From contig CM045745.1 in assembly GCA_024760905.1 (NCBI GenBank), positions 1,722,501 through 1,786,500 on the forward strand: 64,000 bases of DNA, given 5' to 3'. A program made the translations under genes and the position numbers. Source of the stretch: Plotosus lineatus. Taxonomy: Eukaryota; Chordata; Actinopteri; Siluriformes; Plotosidae. Shown piece after piece: positions 34,835 through 46,835 of the stretch (within the stretch, counting starts at the first letter, position 1; each line of letters opens with the position of its first letter). Below the pieces are notes generated by a model. The model saw nothing but the letters and a program-made list of their open reading frames with translations. It ran no database searches and was not told the origin of the DNA.

Positions 34835-36381
34835 CCCCGGAGCTCAACCACCACCTCAGTGACCTCCACTCCAGTGATGGGCGAACCCTCACCCGAACCC
34901 CCAGGGTCTTCCTCTTCCATGGAGGGCATGTTGGTGGGATTGAGGCGGTCCTCAAAGTATTCCCTCCACCTCTCGATGACATCCCCAATCAAGGTAAGCA
35001 GCTCCCCACCTCCACTGTAAACAGTGTTTGTGAAGAACTGCTTCTCCCTCCTGAGGCGTCGGATGGTGGTCCAGAACCTTTTTGAGGCCAACCGATAATC
35101 ACTCTCCAGGCCCTCACCGAACTCCTCCCACGCCCAAGATTTTGCATCTGCGACAGCCTCGGCTGCAGCACGTTTGGCCTGCCCGTACCCGTTTGCTGCC
35201 TCAGGAGTCCCACAGGCTAATAAAACCCGATAGGCCTCGTTCTTCAGCTGGACGGTCCCCTTCACCGCAGGTATCCACCACCGGGTTCGGGGATTACTGC
35301 CACGACAAGCACCGACGACCTTATGGCCATAGCTATGGGCTGCCGCCTCAGCAATGGAGGCACGAAACATGGCCCATTCAGATTCCATGTCCCCCGCCTC
35401 CTCTAGGATGTGGTTGTAGCTCTGCCGGAGGTGGGCGTTAAAGGCCTCTCGGACAGGGGACTCCGCCAAATGTTCCCAGCAGACCCTGATTACACGCTTG
35501 GGCCTGCCAGGTCTGGAAGGCAACCTCCCCCACCACCGAAGCCAACTCACCACCAGGTAGTGATCGGTAGACAGCTCAGCTCCTCTCTTCACCCGAGTGT
35601 CCAGAACATATGGTCGCAAGTCCGATGACATGACTACAAAGTCAATCATCGAATTGCGACCTCGGGTGTCCTGGTGCCAAGTGCTCTTATGGGCACACTT
35701 ATGTTCGAACATGGTGTTCGTGATAGACAAACTGTGACGAGCACAGAAGTCCAACAACGAAACACCATTTGGATTCAGACTGGATAGGCCATATCTACTG
35801 ATCACACCCTTCCAGGTCACACTATCGTTGCCCACATGGGCATTGAAGTCTCCCAAGACAACGAGTGAGTCTCCCAAGGGAGCGTTTTCCAACACCCCCC
35901 CAAAGACTCCAAAAATGGTGGGTACTCTGAACTGTCATTTGGTGCATAAGCACAAATAACAGTCAGGACCCATCCCCCCACCTGAAGACGGAGGGAAGCT
36001 ACCCTTTCGTCAACTGGGGAGAACCCCAACATTTGGGCACCGAGACGGGGGGCAACAAGAATACCCACACCCGCTCGCCGCCTCTCCCCATGAGCAACTC
36101 CAGAATAGAAGAAGGTCCAGCCCCTTTCGAGATGGATGGACAGAGCCCAAGCTATGCGTTGAGGTGAGCCCGACTATATCTAGTCGGTATCTCTCCACCT
36201 CACGCACCAACTCAGGCTCCTTTCCCGCCAGAGAGGTGACATTCCATGTCCCGAGGGTTAGAGTAAGTAGCCGAGGATCGGTCCGACAGAACCCATGCCT
36301 TTGGCTGCCACTCAACTCACATTGCACCCGACCCCGAAAACTCCTCCCACGGGTGGTGGGTCCATGGGAGGGCGGACCCAT
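34789..36381 (-). pseudogene. Rex3 endonuclease domain, frameshifted
   Basis: The N-terminal frame (36010-36381) has LGTWNVTSLAGKEPELVREV and RLDIVGLTSTHS. The next (35817-36068) has AGILVAPRLGAQ-like text and [13 protein letters not shown]. The long 368-codon frame (34789-35895) has [43 protein letters not shown] and a long basic linker up to [14 protein letters not shown]. These are APE-type endonuclease motifs (GDFN, IDF, SDH with Thr for Ser context). The pieces are joined only across frame changes near 35890-36060 and 34800-34840. Confidence 0.88.
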
Positions 36382-36713
36382 GTCTCCTTTTCGGGCTAGG
36401 CCCGGCCAGGCTCCATGGGCATAAGCCAGACCACCAGCCGCTCACCTTCAAGCCCCTCCCCCGGGCCTGGCTCCAGGAGGGAACCCCGGTGACCCGCGTC
36501 CGGGCAAGGGAGCCTGCTTCAATAGTTTCCTCTGAGATGGCATAGGGGTCTTCTGAATCACACTTTCTCTGGACCTTCACCCAGGACCTGTTTGCCTTGG
36601 GTGACCCTACCAGGGGCATTATGCCCCCGACAACATAGCTCCTAGGATCATTCGGTCATGCAAACCCCTCCACCACGACAAGGTCGCGATTCAGGGAGGG
36701 GCATCATAATAAT

Positions 36714-36719
36714 GCTAAT

Positions 36720-36776
<57 letters not shown>
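36714..36776. repeat. (AAT)n microsatellite, left part
   Basis: Near-perfect AAT/TAA array of about 20 units, directly after the Rex3 5' end. Confidence 0.95.
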
Positions 36777-36778
<2 letters not shown>

Positions 36779-37608
36779 TACCGTATTCGACGTAATAAGC
36801 GCCCTGCTCCTATAAGCCCAGTGATTTGATCTTTGAATAACCGCCCATGTGTACTGGGAGCAAAATAGTAGATCAAACTTACCAATTTTATTCGATCGGT
36901 CTCTGTAACAGTAAAATGAGGTGTTCACTGTCTGTAAAAGTGAGGTTACACGGTATTTCACGACCCCCTGCCACTGGAGAATGTCTAAAATGTTCATCAA
37001 TAAGAACACATTTGATCATTCCGCTGTGCTTTAAAGAACAGGAAACTATTTTGCTGTGTTCTCTTGGTAAATGTCCAACAACCCATGAACCATGAAAAAC
37101 TGCTACAGCAAAACGATTGGATGCTCTGAATGAATGGAGCGATGAGCAGATATGGACCAATCAGAAAGTGATGATGAGGATTTTCACCTGACTCTCCTGC
37201 TCACTAACTTCATAAAGTCAAAGACATTCCTAGACATGTGCTTTTGTTTGTGCTGATTGGTTTAATGTGCCATTTGCTAAAGTTGATAGTGTTGATTGGC
37301 TCGATTTTACTTCCGGGAAAATGTTTAAAGGAAATGTTTAAAGTGAAGGAAAAGTGAGGGGTCTTTTATTATTATTATTTTTAATTATACTGTTTTCTGT
37401 TTATTTTCAGCTTTCATGTAAGTAGTTTGGTTGATACCACAAAATGTATAATACAAATACCAGTAAAACTCTTTTATTGTTCTGTTATTATTCATGTTTT
37501 CCACCTCAATGGTAATAAGCACTTACTGTTCCACTCCGCTGGTAAGATTTTAATAAGCACCCACACACTTCAAATTTTTAAGCGCCCTGGACACTTATCA
37601 CGTCCATT

Positions 37609-37614
<6 letters not shown>
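36777..37614. mobile_element. TIR DNA element inserted in an (AAT)n array
   Basis: The left end 'taccgtattcgacgtaataa', 'gcgccctgct' and the right end (minus strand) 'taccataatggacgtgataa', 'gtgtccaggg' are imperfect inverted repeats of about 28 bases. AAT repeats flank both ends (36714-36776 and 37614-37658). A second 'aataagcac' motif appears twice near the right end (37516, 37553). No transposase frame is recognised, so it is a non-autonomous element of uncertain superfamily. Confidence 0.6.

Positions 37615-37658
<44 letters not shown>
37614..37658. repeat. (AAT)n microsatellite, right part
   Basis: About 14 units, the continuation of the array on the left of the TIR element. Confidence 0.95.
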
Positions 37659-37660
<2 letters not shown>

Positions 37661-37841
37661 CAAACTTCATGACAGCATGAAAACCAAGCTGATTTCTAAC
37701 TTTCTGCCAAACAGTAGCCTAAGTGCAACATTCATCTTTTTCGAAGTGTTTATTTAAAAAGACAATACAATGGTTGCGCACAAATGTAGTGTGATATAAC
37801 ACGATATGCACTCTATCCAATCTTCCATATCCCTCATGGAT

Positions 37842-40230
37842 CTTGTTCTTCTTCTTCTTTTTTTCCTTTCGGCTGCTCCCTTCAGGGGTCGCCACAGCAA
37901 ATCATCCACCTCCATCTCACCCTGTCCTCTGCATCTTCTTTTCTGACTCCAACGACCTTCATGTCTTCCTTCACCACATCCATAAATCTCTTCTTTGGAC
38001 TTCCTCTAGGCCTTCTGCCTGGTAGTTCCAACCTCAGCATCCTACTGCCAATATACTCACTATCCCTCCTCTGTACATGTCCAAACCATCTCAATCTAGC
38101 CTCTCTGACTTCGTCTCCAAAACATCTTATATGGGCTGTCCCTCTGTCATTTCTGAATCTATCCATCCTCGTTACTCCCAGAGAGAACCTCAACATTTTC
38201 ATCTCTGCTACCTCCAGCTCTGCCTCCTGTCTTTTCCTCAGCGCCACTGTTTCTAAACCATACAACATCGCTGGCCTCAACACTGTCTTGTACACTTTTC
38301 CATTCATTCTTGCTGACATCTCCTATCGCACATCACACCGGACACTTTTCTCCAACCATTCCAGCCTGCCTGCACACGCTTCTTCACCTCTTTTCCACAC
38401 TCTCCATTGCTCTGGATTGTTGAGCCTAAGTACTTAAAATCCTCCACCTTCGTTATCTCTGCTCCCATCCCGTTATCTCATCACCGTTCCTCCTGGGTCC
38501 TTCTCATTCGCACACATGTATTCTGATTTTCTGAGGCTAACCTTCATTCCTCTCCTTTCCAGGGCATACCTCCACCTCTCTAGATTTTCCTCCACTTGTT
38601 CTCTGCTCTCACTACAGATCACAATGTCATCTGCAAACATCATAGTCCATGGAGATTCTTGCCTAACTCCACTCCACGCCAGACTTCCTCATGCAATCCT
38701 CACTTCACTTCCTCACTTCAAGCTCCACTCCAGACTTCCTCATGCAATACCACAGTTCTTCTCTTGGCACCCTGTCATATGCTTTCTCCAGATCCACAAA
38801 GGCACAATGCAGTTCCCTCTGACCTTCTCTGTACTTCTCTATTAACATCCTCAAAGCAAACATTGCATCTGTGGTGCTCTTTCTTGGCATAAAACCAGAC
38901 TGTTGTTCACAAATGTTGACCTCTGCCCTTAGTCTAGCTTCCACTATTCTTTCCCATAACTTAATCGTATGGCTCATCAACTTTATCCCTCTGTCGTTGC
39001 CGCAACTCTGCACGTCTCCCTTGTTCTTAAAAATGGGCACCAGCACACTTCTCCTCCACTCCTCCGGCATCTGCTCACTCTCTCAGACCTTGTTGAATGT
39101 TCTTGTCAGAAAATCTACTGCTCCCTCTCCTAGACACTTCCATACCTCCACAGGTATATCATCAGGACCAACTGCCTTTCCATTCTTCATCCTCTTCAAC
39201 GCCCTCCTCACTTCACCCTTACTAATCTTTGCTACATCCTGCTCCTCAACAGTCACCTCTTCTACTCTTTTTTCTCTCTCATTTTCCTCATTCATCAGCT
39301 CTTCAAAGTACTCTTTCCATCTTCCCAGCACACTTCTGTCATCAGTCAATACATTTCCCTCTCTGTCCTTTATCAATCTAACTTGCTTCACGTCCTTCCT
39401 ATCTCTAGCTCTCTGTTGTGCCAACCTGTATAGATCATTTTCTCCCTCCTTACTGTCCAACCTATCATACAAGTCATCATACGCCCTCTGTTTGGCCTTA
39501 GCCACTGCTACTTTCGCCTTATGCTGTGTCTCCCTGTACTCCTGTTTACTCTCTTCAATCCTCTCAATGTCCCACTTCTTCTTAGTTAACCTCTTCCTTT
39601 GTACACACTCCTGTACTTCCTCAGTCCCCCACCAAGTCTCCTTATCTACTTTCCTTCCCGAGGACACACCAAGTACTCTCCTACCTGTGTCCCTGATCAC
39701 ATTTGCTGTGGTTGTCCAGTCATTTGGAAGCACTTCCTGGCCACCCAAAGCCTGTTTCAACTCCTTGAAAACAACACGACACTTCCTTTTTCAGCTTCCA
39801 CCACTTTGTCTTCTGCTCTGCCTTTGCCTTCTTCACCTTCCTTACCATCAGCATCATCCTGCACACCACCATCCTATGCTGTTTGGCAACACTCTCAACC
39901 ACTACTACTTTGCAGTCACTGACTTCCTTCAAACTGCATCGTCTACACAAGATGTAGTCTACCCGTGTGCTCCTACCTCCTTCAACTCCTCTTTGAAGAC
40001 AACACGACACTCTTCCTTTTTCAACTTCCACCACTTTGTCTTCTGCTCTGCCTTTGCCTTCTTCACCTTCCTTACCATCAGTGTGGTAATACTTATGATT
40101 TGCATCATAAAAGTTTGGCATTGGTTTTACATCAGATGCCCTTTCTGACACAACCTTCTGCATTTGGGACCAACACAAGGAGGAGACACTGGTTAGTGCC
40201 CCCCCCCCCCCCCCCCGCCTCATGGCTGCA
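37842..40230 (-). mobile_element. RTE-clade LINE with internal deletion and duplication
   Basis: The same family as 29137-32115. The 3' end is at 37842 (complement of 'gccgaaaggaaaaaaagaag') and the 5' end at 40230 starts TGCAGCCATGAGG. A probable 19-bp TSD (37823-37841, 40231-40249) matches at 16 of 19. The reverse transcriptase region is present (LRAEVNICEQQSGFMPRKST, FVDLEKAYDRV at 38705-39070). The segment with the catalytic FADD lies in a region (38640-38760) that is shortened and repeated, and the endonuclease is almost entirely missing. Confidence 0.85.
37882..40080 (-). pseudogene. RTE LINE protein remnant, rearranged
   Basis: The minus-strand pieces are the linker and finger region at 39083-39760 (KQALGGQEVLPNDWTTTANV, DREGNVLTDDRSVLGRWKEY, AVGPDDIPVEVWKCLG), the palm at 38705-39070, and the C-terminal part at 37882-38319 (GKVYKTVLRPAMLYGLETVA, RRDSEYIGSRMLRLELPGRR). 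The long plus-strand open frame across 38871-40148 is antisense to this coding region and not a gene. The endonuclease is lost, and a ~95-base linker segment is present twice (39757-39850 and 39981-40080). Confidence 0.85.
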
Positions 40231-40249
40231 TTCTATATTCTTCATGGAT

Positions 40250-41571
40250 ATGACATTGATTTTAGATTTAATATTTGAGAGCAGAAAAACATGAGGAGTT
40301 TTAAATTACATTTTTGAAGGTGATCTCTGCGAATGTTATCATTCCTGTAGACAATAAAATGTCAGTCTTGACATAATCATAAATCCATTAATTCAATATA
40401 CCAAACTCACTAAACGTGTCTCCTTTCCATTTATTATTATTATTATTATTATTATTATAATATAAGATTCTTGGAATAATGAATGCAAAACTATATTAAC
40501 AATACAACCAAAAACCAATGTATTGTAATGAACAGGGACAGAAATTCTGTGTAGTAGTACTTATAAAACACAGACTACGTATATCCAGCCAGCTCCTATT
40601 ATTTACATCAGCTAGGTCCTGCTTAAATCTGCAATTTAAATTCATGTACAGTATGTCCCCCTGAAAGCTACATTCTTGCCTTTGGTCATGGAGAATCTTG
40701 ATCTTTAATTATATATTCAGAGTATATTATTTCTGCCCAGTGGAATTTTGTCTACTCTGTTTAAAATAAATGCTAATGCAAACTGCTTGCACAGGAACAT
40801 AAAGTGAGTAATGATGTGTGGAATTATCCTACGGGTGCAACTTTCAAATCTGTGTACATTCAGAGAATTCAAGGCTGTGATTCAAACCACATAATGCACA
40901 GCATGTCGAATACCTACATATTTACAGTTACAAAAGTTTACTGATACCTTATGTAGAATGGGACATGTCATCTGATTTTATGATTTGTCTTTAAAGTCCA
41001 GTATTTCAGAAACATTAATAGAAACTTTACTAATTATTACTGTGAACCAGATGAAAGAACAGAGCCTTTTGCCTCAGTGTAACGTCACAGCATTTGACCC
41101 TACTGGTTCATGTCTGCAACAGAAATGGCTCCCCACATCTCCAACATGAATCTCCTCTACACACTATTTTCTTAATTTCAGATATAATGTAGAGAACACA
41201 GCTATCCCCCTGCTTACTTAAAATTCTTTTCATTCTTTATCCCCTTCAGAAGATGGATGTACAATTGTACTGTACACCTGTGCTTTTTTCCCTCTCAGAA
41301 GCACAGGTTCCACAGTAGGCCATTTCAGTACTCAAGCACACAATTGTACCTGCAGGAAAAAAGGTGAGATGTTTGGGAGTTGATATAGGAACAAGAGGTG
41401 GCCTCTCTGCAACATGGCTGCCTACATACTTGCAGCAGGTGAAATTAAAAGGTAAATTCATCTCAAATTACAGAAAAACATGAAACGATCAAGAATAAAG
41501 TTCATACAGTGGTTTAGTAATGATCATAGTTTACACATAGCACATGATTGGCCCTGAACTAGAGACAGGTT
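40250..41571. other. Unique AT-rich DNA with a short (TTA)n array
   Basis: (TTA)n at about 40434-40460. No gene is recognised. The last 13 bases are the TSD of the next SINE. Confidence 0.5.
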
Positions 41572-41916
41572 CATCATCATCATTTTCTGTAACTGCTTAA
41601 TCCTAATTAGAGTCGCGGGGAGGCTGGCGCACATCTCAGCCTACTCAGGACGAGGGCAGAGTACACCCTGGACAGCTTGCCAGGCCATTGCAGGGCGGAA
41701 ACACACTGTTGGCTTTGCAGCTCCTCTTTACGAAAGTCAGCAATGGTTCTTTTACATGAATCTCTCACCATAGACAGTGAGAGACATGGCCAGCCTTTGA
41801 TAACTCAGTGAGCTGCACCGGGGATGGGGGACGACGACAACCTTGTGGAGAGTGGGACTCGAACCCACAACCTTAGGATCAGCGATCCAGCACCCTATAC
41901 CACTCGGCCACCACTG
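41572..41916 (-). mobile_element. SINE family B, complete, with 13-bp TSD
   Basis: The minus strand has a head with 'ggtggccgagtggtataggg', box B-like 'gggttcgagtcccac' and the common body. It then has the full B tail ('ccctgcaatggcctggcaag', 'cgcgactctaattaggatta') ending in (GAT)n. It is flanked by ctagagacaggtt at 41559-41571 and 41917-41929, a perfect 13-bp TSD. This confirms that the B-tailed form was itself mobile. Confidence 0.9.
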
Positions 41917-42055
41917 CTAGAGACAGGTTGTGTCGAGATATTTTTAAAAATGTCATTTACAATTCTACATTGTACACTCAATTCGTCTGTGGTCAATCCC
42001 TGAGTGGGGCAGGATTTATTTTCTGAGCGAGGTGCTCTATAAGTATGTTCAAGGC

Positions 42056-42089
<34 letters not shown>

Positions 42090-42100
42090 GCAACAACAAC
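42056..42100. repeat. (AAC)n microsatellite
   Basis: About 14 AAC units with one GC change. Confidence 0.95.
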
Positions 42101-42819
42101 ATTATTCAGAATTACTGCAAGGTTACCGAAGAATAGTACAGTGTTCAGGATTTCAACAGTCAGACATCGACTGTCACTTGGGTGCTTTCAGAATCATGAT
42201 AAATATGACTTGCACATGAATGCCCTCTCAAGCCCTGATGTCAAGTAAGGCATTTTTGACTAATTTTGATCTCTTTTGAGTTCTAAAGATGGTGTGAATT
42301 TTAACCTTTCAACATGGGGCAGAAGAAAACAGGTTCAAAAATGGATATTATGCAATTGTTCTCTTTTAACAGTGCACCTATTGTTAGCTGTTGGCTGTGC
42401 ACTGAGATCTAATCTGCATTTATGTGTACTTAACCTGATGTACAGCAATTCTATTTATGACTTTATCCATAGCAAATAGACTAGTCTGCGAGTGCTTTGT
42501 TATAAAAGGAAAGCTGTTGTCATGGGAACAGTAATCTTAATCTTGAGTCCGCCATTTGTTCATTTCACCTCGACAACAAAGCACCTAAACATAACATGAT
42601 GCATTCATGATTCTGACTTCACAAGTGAGAAGCAACATGATTCCATTAGCACATGAAGTCTGATTATAACTAATAGATGGAGAGATTGGCTTTAGTTTGC
42701 CTGAAAGTAAATTCCATGCCTTTAACCTGATGTTATTCTGTAGTACAGTACTACAACCAGCTGATAAAAACTGTGTTTAATAGATTATAATTATTTTGAT
42801 AGATGAATTTATCTATCCA
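42101..42819. other. Unique DNA, nothing recognised
   Basis: Short open frames only, of no recognised family. Confidence 0.4.
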
Positions 42820-42985
42820 TCGCTGACTTTCGTAACGAGTCGGCTGCATAAGTGTCAGTGTGTTTTTGCCCTGCGATGGTCTGGCGAGCTTTTCTGCCAT
42901 CGCCCTGAGTCGGCTGAAATGGGCACCAGCATCCCTGCAACTCTAATTAGGATCAAGTGGTTCACAAAATGAATTAATAAATGTA
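42820..42985 (+). repeat. SINE family B, 5'-truncated
   Basis: Begins in the body at 'catcgctgactttcgtaacg' and keeps 'gccctgcgatggtctggcga' and the tail to 'caaaatgaattaataaatg'. Confidence 0.8.
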
Positions 42986-44880
42986 TCTACTGTACATTAA
43001 ATTTCATTTCATCATCATGGAGCTTACATTTAAAGTGGCGGAGACATCAATTTGATGTTGCATGAGCCGCACATCCATATGCATTGTGATGCTGATTGGC
43101 TGTTTACTCTTTGTCCATCTTTTATTTTTAATTAACATTATTTTTTAAACAAAACAACATCCAAATGACAAAAACAAAAAACAAACAAACAAAAAAAAAA
43201 AAACAAACAAAAACCAAATGGAAATGCTTCTGTGCCCCCAAGGCCACTCCCCCCCCCAGAAAGAACTTGACTTTTAAAACAGTATAATGAGTTAATTAGG
43301 AGCGGAAAAGGAACCCAGTCTGCACAATCTCACAGGGACCTCCACTTTTGGGCTGTACCTAAAGATGTATAGTTGGCCTCCTGAACTCTCCTATAATTTA
43401 AAATTTAAAATGGCCTAAAGCATTTAAAACCATGTCAATTCCTCTCATGGCTTTTTTTCATGCTTAAATCCCAAAGAAGCAAAAACAACTCAACTTCTCA
43501 TATACTCCCTGAAATACAGTACATGCCCATATACCTTAAGCCTTGTTTACAGCTCAGACTGTGTCCACGTTATCCATTACACCGCCGGAGAAAAATCGTC
43601 TTGCCTTCACTAAAATGGAATCAGTGCTAAGAAGTGCACACTCAGACTTCCAATTATGTGAATTATTTCTTTGTAATAGTCATATGTGGTTTAGAATTGA
43701 GCTCATGAAAGAGATCAATTGGAGCATAAACCACACTATTATTCGATCATATTATTCCACAACCCATAAGACCATGTGGTCAGGTATTTTTCTCATTAAA
43801 TCCTGTTTCACCAAAGTATGCTATAAGTATCGGCATCTGTAAGATATGTGAATTCACTCTGTCAAAATGGACCAGATTATAGAGTCAGTGGAGTAAAGAC
43901 TGTCTGTGTACTCTTATTCACATCTGGTCTAATCTACCACCCACTTGTGAGGATCCATTGCTGGATCCATTACCTCGCCATGCATTCCATACATCACACA
44001 CAGATCCATACCATACCACCTTCCTGAAGTAAACGAAGCACTGTTTTGTTTGTTGTCTTTTCCTCTCCCGTTGCCCACACAATCATTAGGAATATTCCTA
44101 AAGAGGGCCGAGTGACATTTTAACCGTCATCTCGAAGAGGAATGAGTTTCATTAGATGCAATTTTCCCCTTTGAGAGTATTTCAGCTGTGCCACTATTGT
44201 ATCAGGCAGAAGGCAGCAGGAAATTTACATAAAACTGTTGCTTGCAGAAGGGCCCAAGGCCACAGTACACAAAAACCTAACTATCTATGAAGAATCCTTC
44301 ATAATCAGTAATAATCTAATCAGAAGACTAGCAAGGGCTGAATCTAATCTTGTCTCTGCTTCAGAGATATTTGACCATTCGGTCATCTCTTTGACTGAAA
44401 GGATGTAAAGTAAAAGAGTCCCCATACACTGGCTCGGTTAAAAACCCACTGGTGGATATTTATGGGATGGTATGGCAAAAAACAAACAAACAAACAAACA
44501 AAAAACATCACAGTTATGACACTGATGAGGCACCATTTCATCAAATGCCTTCATTGACATTTCCCTCAGGATATGAAACAAGAGAGGCTGACATGGACAA
44601 TGTTTACGATCGTAGTGATTACTCATTTTCCATCATAAACTAATAATGTCAAACTAAGGATCACTAATGTTCCGTAAAAAGTTTAGGTTACAAATGTAGA
44701 GGAAAGTGGGCATCTGCTTACAATTGTCTTTCATCTCAAATAATAGTAAATCAGGTTAGCATCATTCCAAATGAGATTATAGGGATCAAGGCAATTACAG
44801 TACCTGTGGACTCTGAATCAAGTTGATAATGTAAATTTAATGAATTTTAATAAAATATAAAACTTATTTGTTCATAAAAA
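42986..44880. other. Unique AT-rich DNA, nothing recognised
   Basis: A-rich runs near 43166-43220 and (CAAA)n near 44478-44500. No exon is recognised in this 1.9-kb stretch. Confidence 0.4.
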
Positions 44881-45212
44881 GGTTCATTCATTCATTCATT
44901 TATTCATTCTTTGTAACCGCTCAATCCTAAGTAGGGTCACATGGGGGTTGGCACCCATCCCAGCCGTCAGTATACCCTAGCTAGCTCGGCAGGCCATCGC
45001 AGGGCAGAAACATGCAGCTGCTCTTGTTGAAAGTCAGCGATGGTTCTTTTACATCAACCTCACACCACAGACAGCGAGAGACACGGCCGGCCTTTGATAA
45101 CCCAGTCGGTGCACTGGGGGGGACAGTGACAACCTGTTGATAGTGGGGATTGAACCCCCAAGCTTGGGGTCGGTGATCCAGCAGCTCTACCGCCAGGCCA
45201 CCGCTGCCCAGA
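44881..45212 (-). repeat. SINE family B
   Basis: The plus strand opens with (TTCA)n, the complement of the tail repeat. The common body follows, then the head complement at 45130-45205 ('gggattgaacccccaagc', 'ccgccaggccaccgctgccc'). A ~15-base piece upstream of the tail is lost. No convincing TSD. Confidence 0.85.
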
Positions 45213-45474
45213 ACATTTACTTGTTTTCTTTAAGCATAACGATTTGGTTAGTGTTGCGGGCTTTATTTTTGCTGCGAGCTTCATGTAGGACGATGTGTCT
45301 GCATGAAAGTAAACACTTTCCTCTCACACGGACGTCTTGTTGCATCCTGTGGGATACCAGTCCTGAATCATGTCGCTAGTCTTAACCAGATGTTCTAAGA
45401 ACCATTTTGGCAAGCTTTCTTAAAAGGAAAGGAAAGGAAGGGAAAAATCATTGCCATTACTTGCTGTATCTTTT

Positions 45475-45665
45475 GGGAGAATGGGGGTGTGGCAGCGGGG
45501 TGTGGCAGCGAGGGCATTTTCAGTGGACACTTTGCACATTCCTCTGATACTCGTGGGGGTTTCCAGTTTGTACTCGGATTTCCTCCCACAGTCCGAATAC
45601 ATGCACATTAAACTAATTGCACAAATTAGCCGAGGTGTGAATGAGTGTGTAAATGGATATTTGTA
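45475..45665 (+). repeat. Family C SINE-like repeat, partial
   Basis: 'cactttgcacattcctctg', 'gatttcctcccacagtccga', 'atacatgcacattaaactaa' and 'ggtgtgaatgagtgtg'. Head and tail are mostly lost. Confidence 0.6.
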
Positions 45666-45959
45666 GAGAAAACAGGTTCTGCATGGTGCTCGCAACCCTC
45701 TCAGCTAAAAACATACAGTGCGCGACCAGTGGGCGAGGGCGGGGTTTACATATTCTAAATGCTAAATGAAGGGATACTGTAAAGATGAGAGATGTTGCTT
45801 CTAGACAGTGTGTTGATAAATTTCAGTGGAACAGAATCTTCTGAATACATTTTCTCATTTTTTTTCTAATGACATAACAAAAAATGTTATAAAATTATTT
45901 TAACTTTGTGATCGAGATATAGGTAAAAGAGATAAATAAATAAATAAATAAAAAGTTAA

Positions 45960-46165
45960 AGTTAAAGACCCACTGTTCACTGCAAGGTCCCGCAGTTGAG
46001 TTCTGGGTGTTTCTGTGTTTGCATGCAAGCCTGTATGTTTTTTCCCCGGGGAGTCCGTTTTCTGCCAAAAGTCCAAGATATACACCATACTTGGCTTTTC
46101 ACCCTGGTGAACTGTTCAGGGTATATCTTGTCTTCGCCCAGTGTCAGTTGAGTAAGTGAGTCAGT
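45960..46165 (+). repeat. Family C SINE-like repeat, diverged
   Basis: 'cactgttcactgcaaggtcc', 'gttttttccccggggagtcc', 'gccaaaagtccaagatatac' and a tail 'ccctggtgaactgttcaggg', 'cgcccagtgtcagttgag'. Confidence 0.6.
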
Positions 46166-46615
46166 AAGTGCCTGTTATTTTTGAGACACAGTAAAGAAGA
46201 TAGCAGTAGATACACTCACACTTCGCAGTTACCCTGCATAGAGTTAAACCAGTGTACGTATAGTGTAATTCGCCTTATTCTCTCGCCTGAATTCCTTTTG
46301 GGGAAGTACTATTCATTTGCCCCAATAGCGCCTGATCAAAGTGTATTGCAGCAGTGTGGCTCAACAGCAGTAATGAATTTGCTCAAGGCTAATATTAAGA
46401 CTGACTCAGGAGACGGATGCTGGATTTTCGTTGACACACCTGATGGAATGCTTATCCAAACTCATAGTATAGTCACCCAAGTGAGTGAGTGGTCTGTTTC
46501 ATAGTGGAGTTATTCCGTATGCTCAAATGTTCTTTGAAGCAGTAACCAAATAAAATAGTCACAGTCAGAAAATTGTCAACATATGCAGTTAACACAGTAC
46601 CTTTGTGTTCATAAA
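46166..46615. other. Unrecognised sequence with a 107-codon open frame
   Basis: A plus-strand frame at 46181-46504 (for example LLGKYYSFAPIAPDQSVL, QQCGSTAVMNLLKANIKTDS) runs without a stop for 107 codons in DNA that is not GC-rich. I recognise no family and see no splice-bounded exon around it. It could be a decayed transposon protein or chance. Confidence 0.3.
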
Positions 46616-46835
46616 TGAAGATGGGTTTCCCTTTTGAGTCTAGATCCTCTCAATATTTCTTCCTTGTGCCATCTGAGGGAGCCTTTCCTTGCTGCCTTCA
46701 TCCCAGGCTTGCAAATTGGGGATGTGTAGGGTTTATAGAGAAATGTTTAAATTTGTTTTTACTACGCAAAGCTGTTTTTCAACAATGCCAGCTGTAAAAA
46801 GTGTTATACAAATAAATCTGAACTGAACATAGATA
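46616..46835 (+). repeat. 3'-end fragment of a fish LINE-like repeat
   Basis: 'ttttgagtctagatcctctc', 'cttccttgtgccatctgagg', 'gggatgtgtagggtttatag' and 'aaagtgttatacaaataaat' follow the order of a very common teleost non-LTR 3' end. 5'-truncated, and the clade cannot be fixed from this piece. Confidence 0.6.

Larger units (their letters stand above)
33371..36701 (-). mobile_element. Rex3 LINE, nearly full length, inactivated
   Basis: Teleost non-LTR retrotransposon of the RTE group. The identification rests on the protein and on two sites matching the classical Rex3 cytogenetic primer pair: 34262-34282 ('cggtgacaaaggacagcc...') and 34707-34726 ('accaccaccccagtttgc'). The 5' end on the minus strand starts 'gcccctccctgaatcgcgac' and 'cttgtcgtggtggaggggtt'. 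The 3' end has a GAT-type tail (33371-33392). A 13-base repeat gcatcataataat (33358-33370, 36701-36713) is a probable TSD, although it lies in AAT-rich sequence. Confidence 0.88.

Noticed and set aside
38871..40148. 425-codon plus-strand open frame, the second longest in the window
   Set aside because: It is exactly antisense to the RTE LINE coding region and has Ser/Leu/Phe/Cys-rich composition typical of a complement frame. The minus strand shows real reverse transcriptase motifs.
44866..45230. A TSD for the SINE B at 44881-45212
   Set aside because: Flanks share only about 'ttatttgtt' versus 'ttacttgtt' in A/T-rich sequence, too weak to claim.
46181..46504. Possible small gene of 107 codons
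   Set aside because: No recognised domain, no splice signals tied to the ends, and a LINE 3' end follows closely. Kept only as an unrecognised segment.
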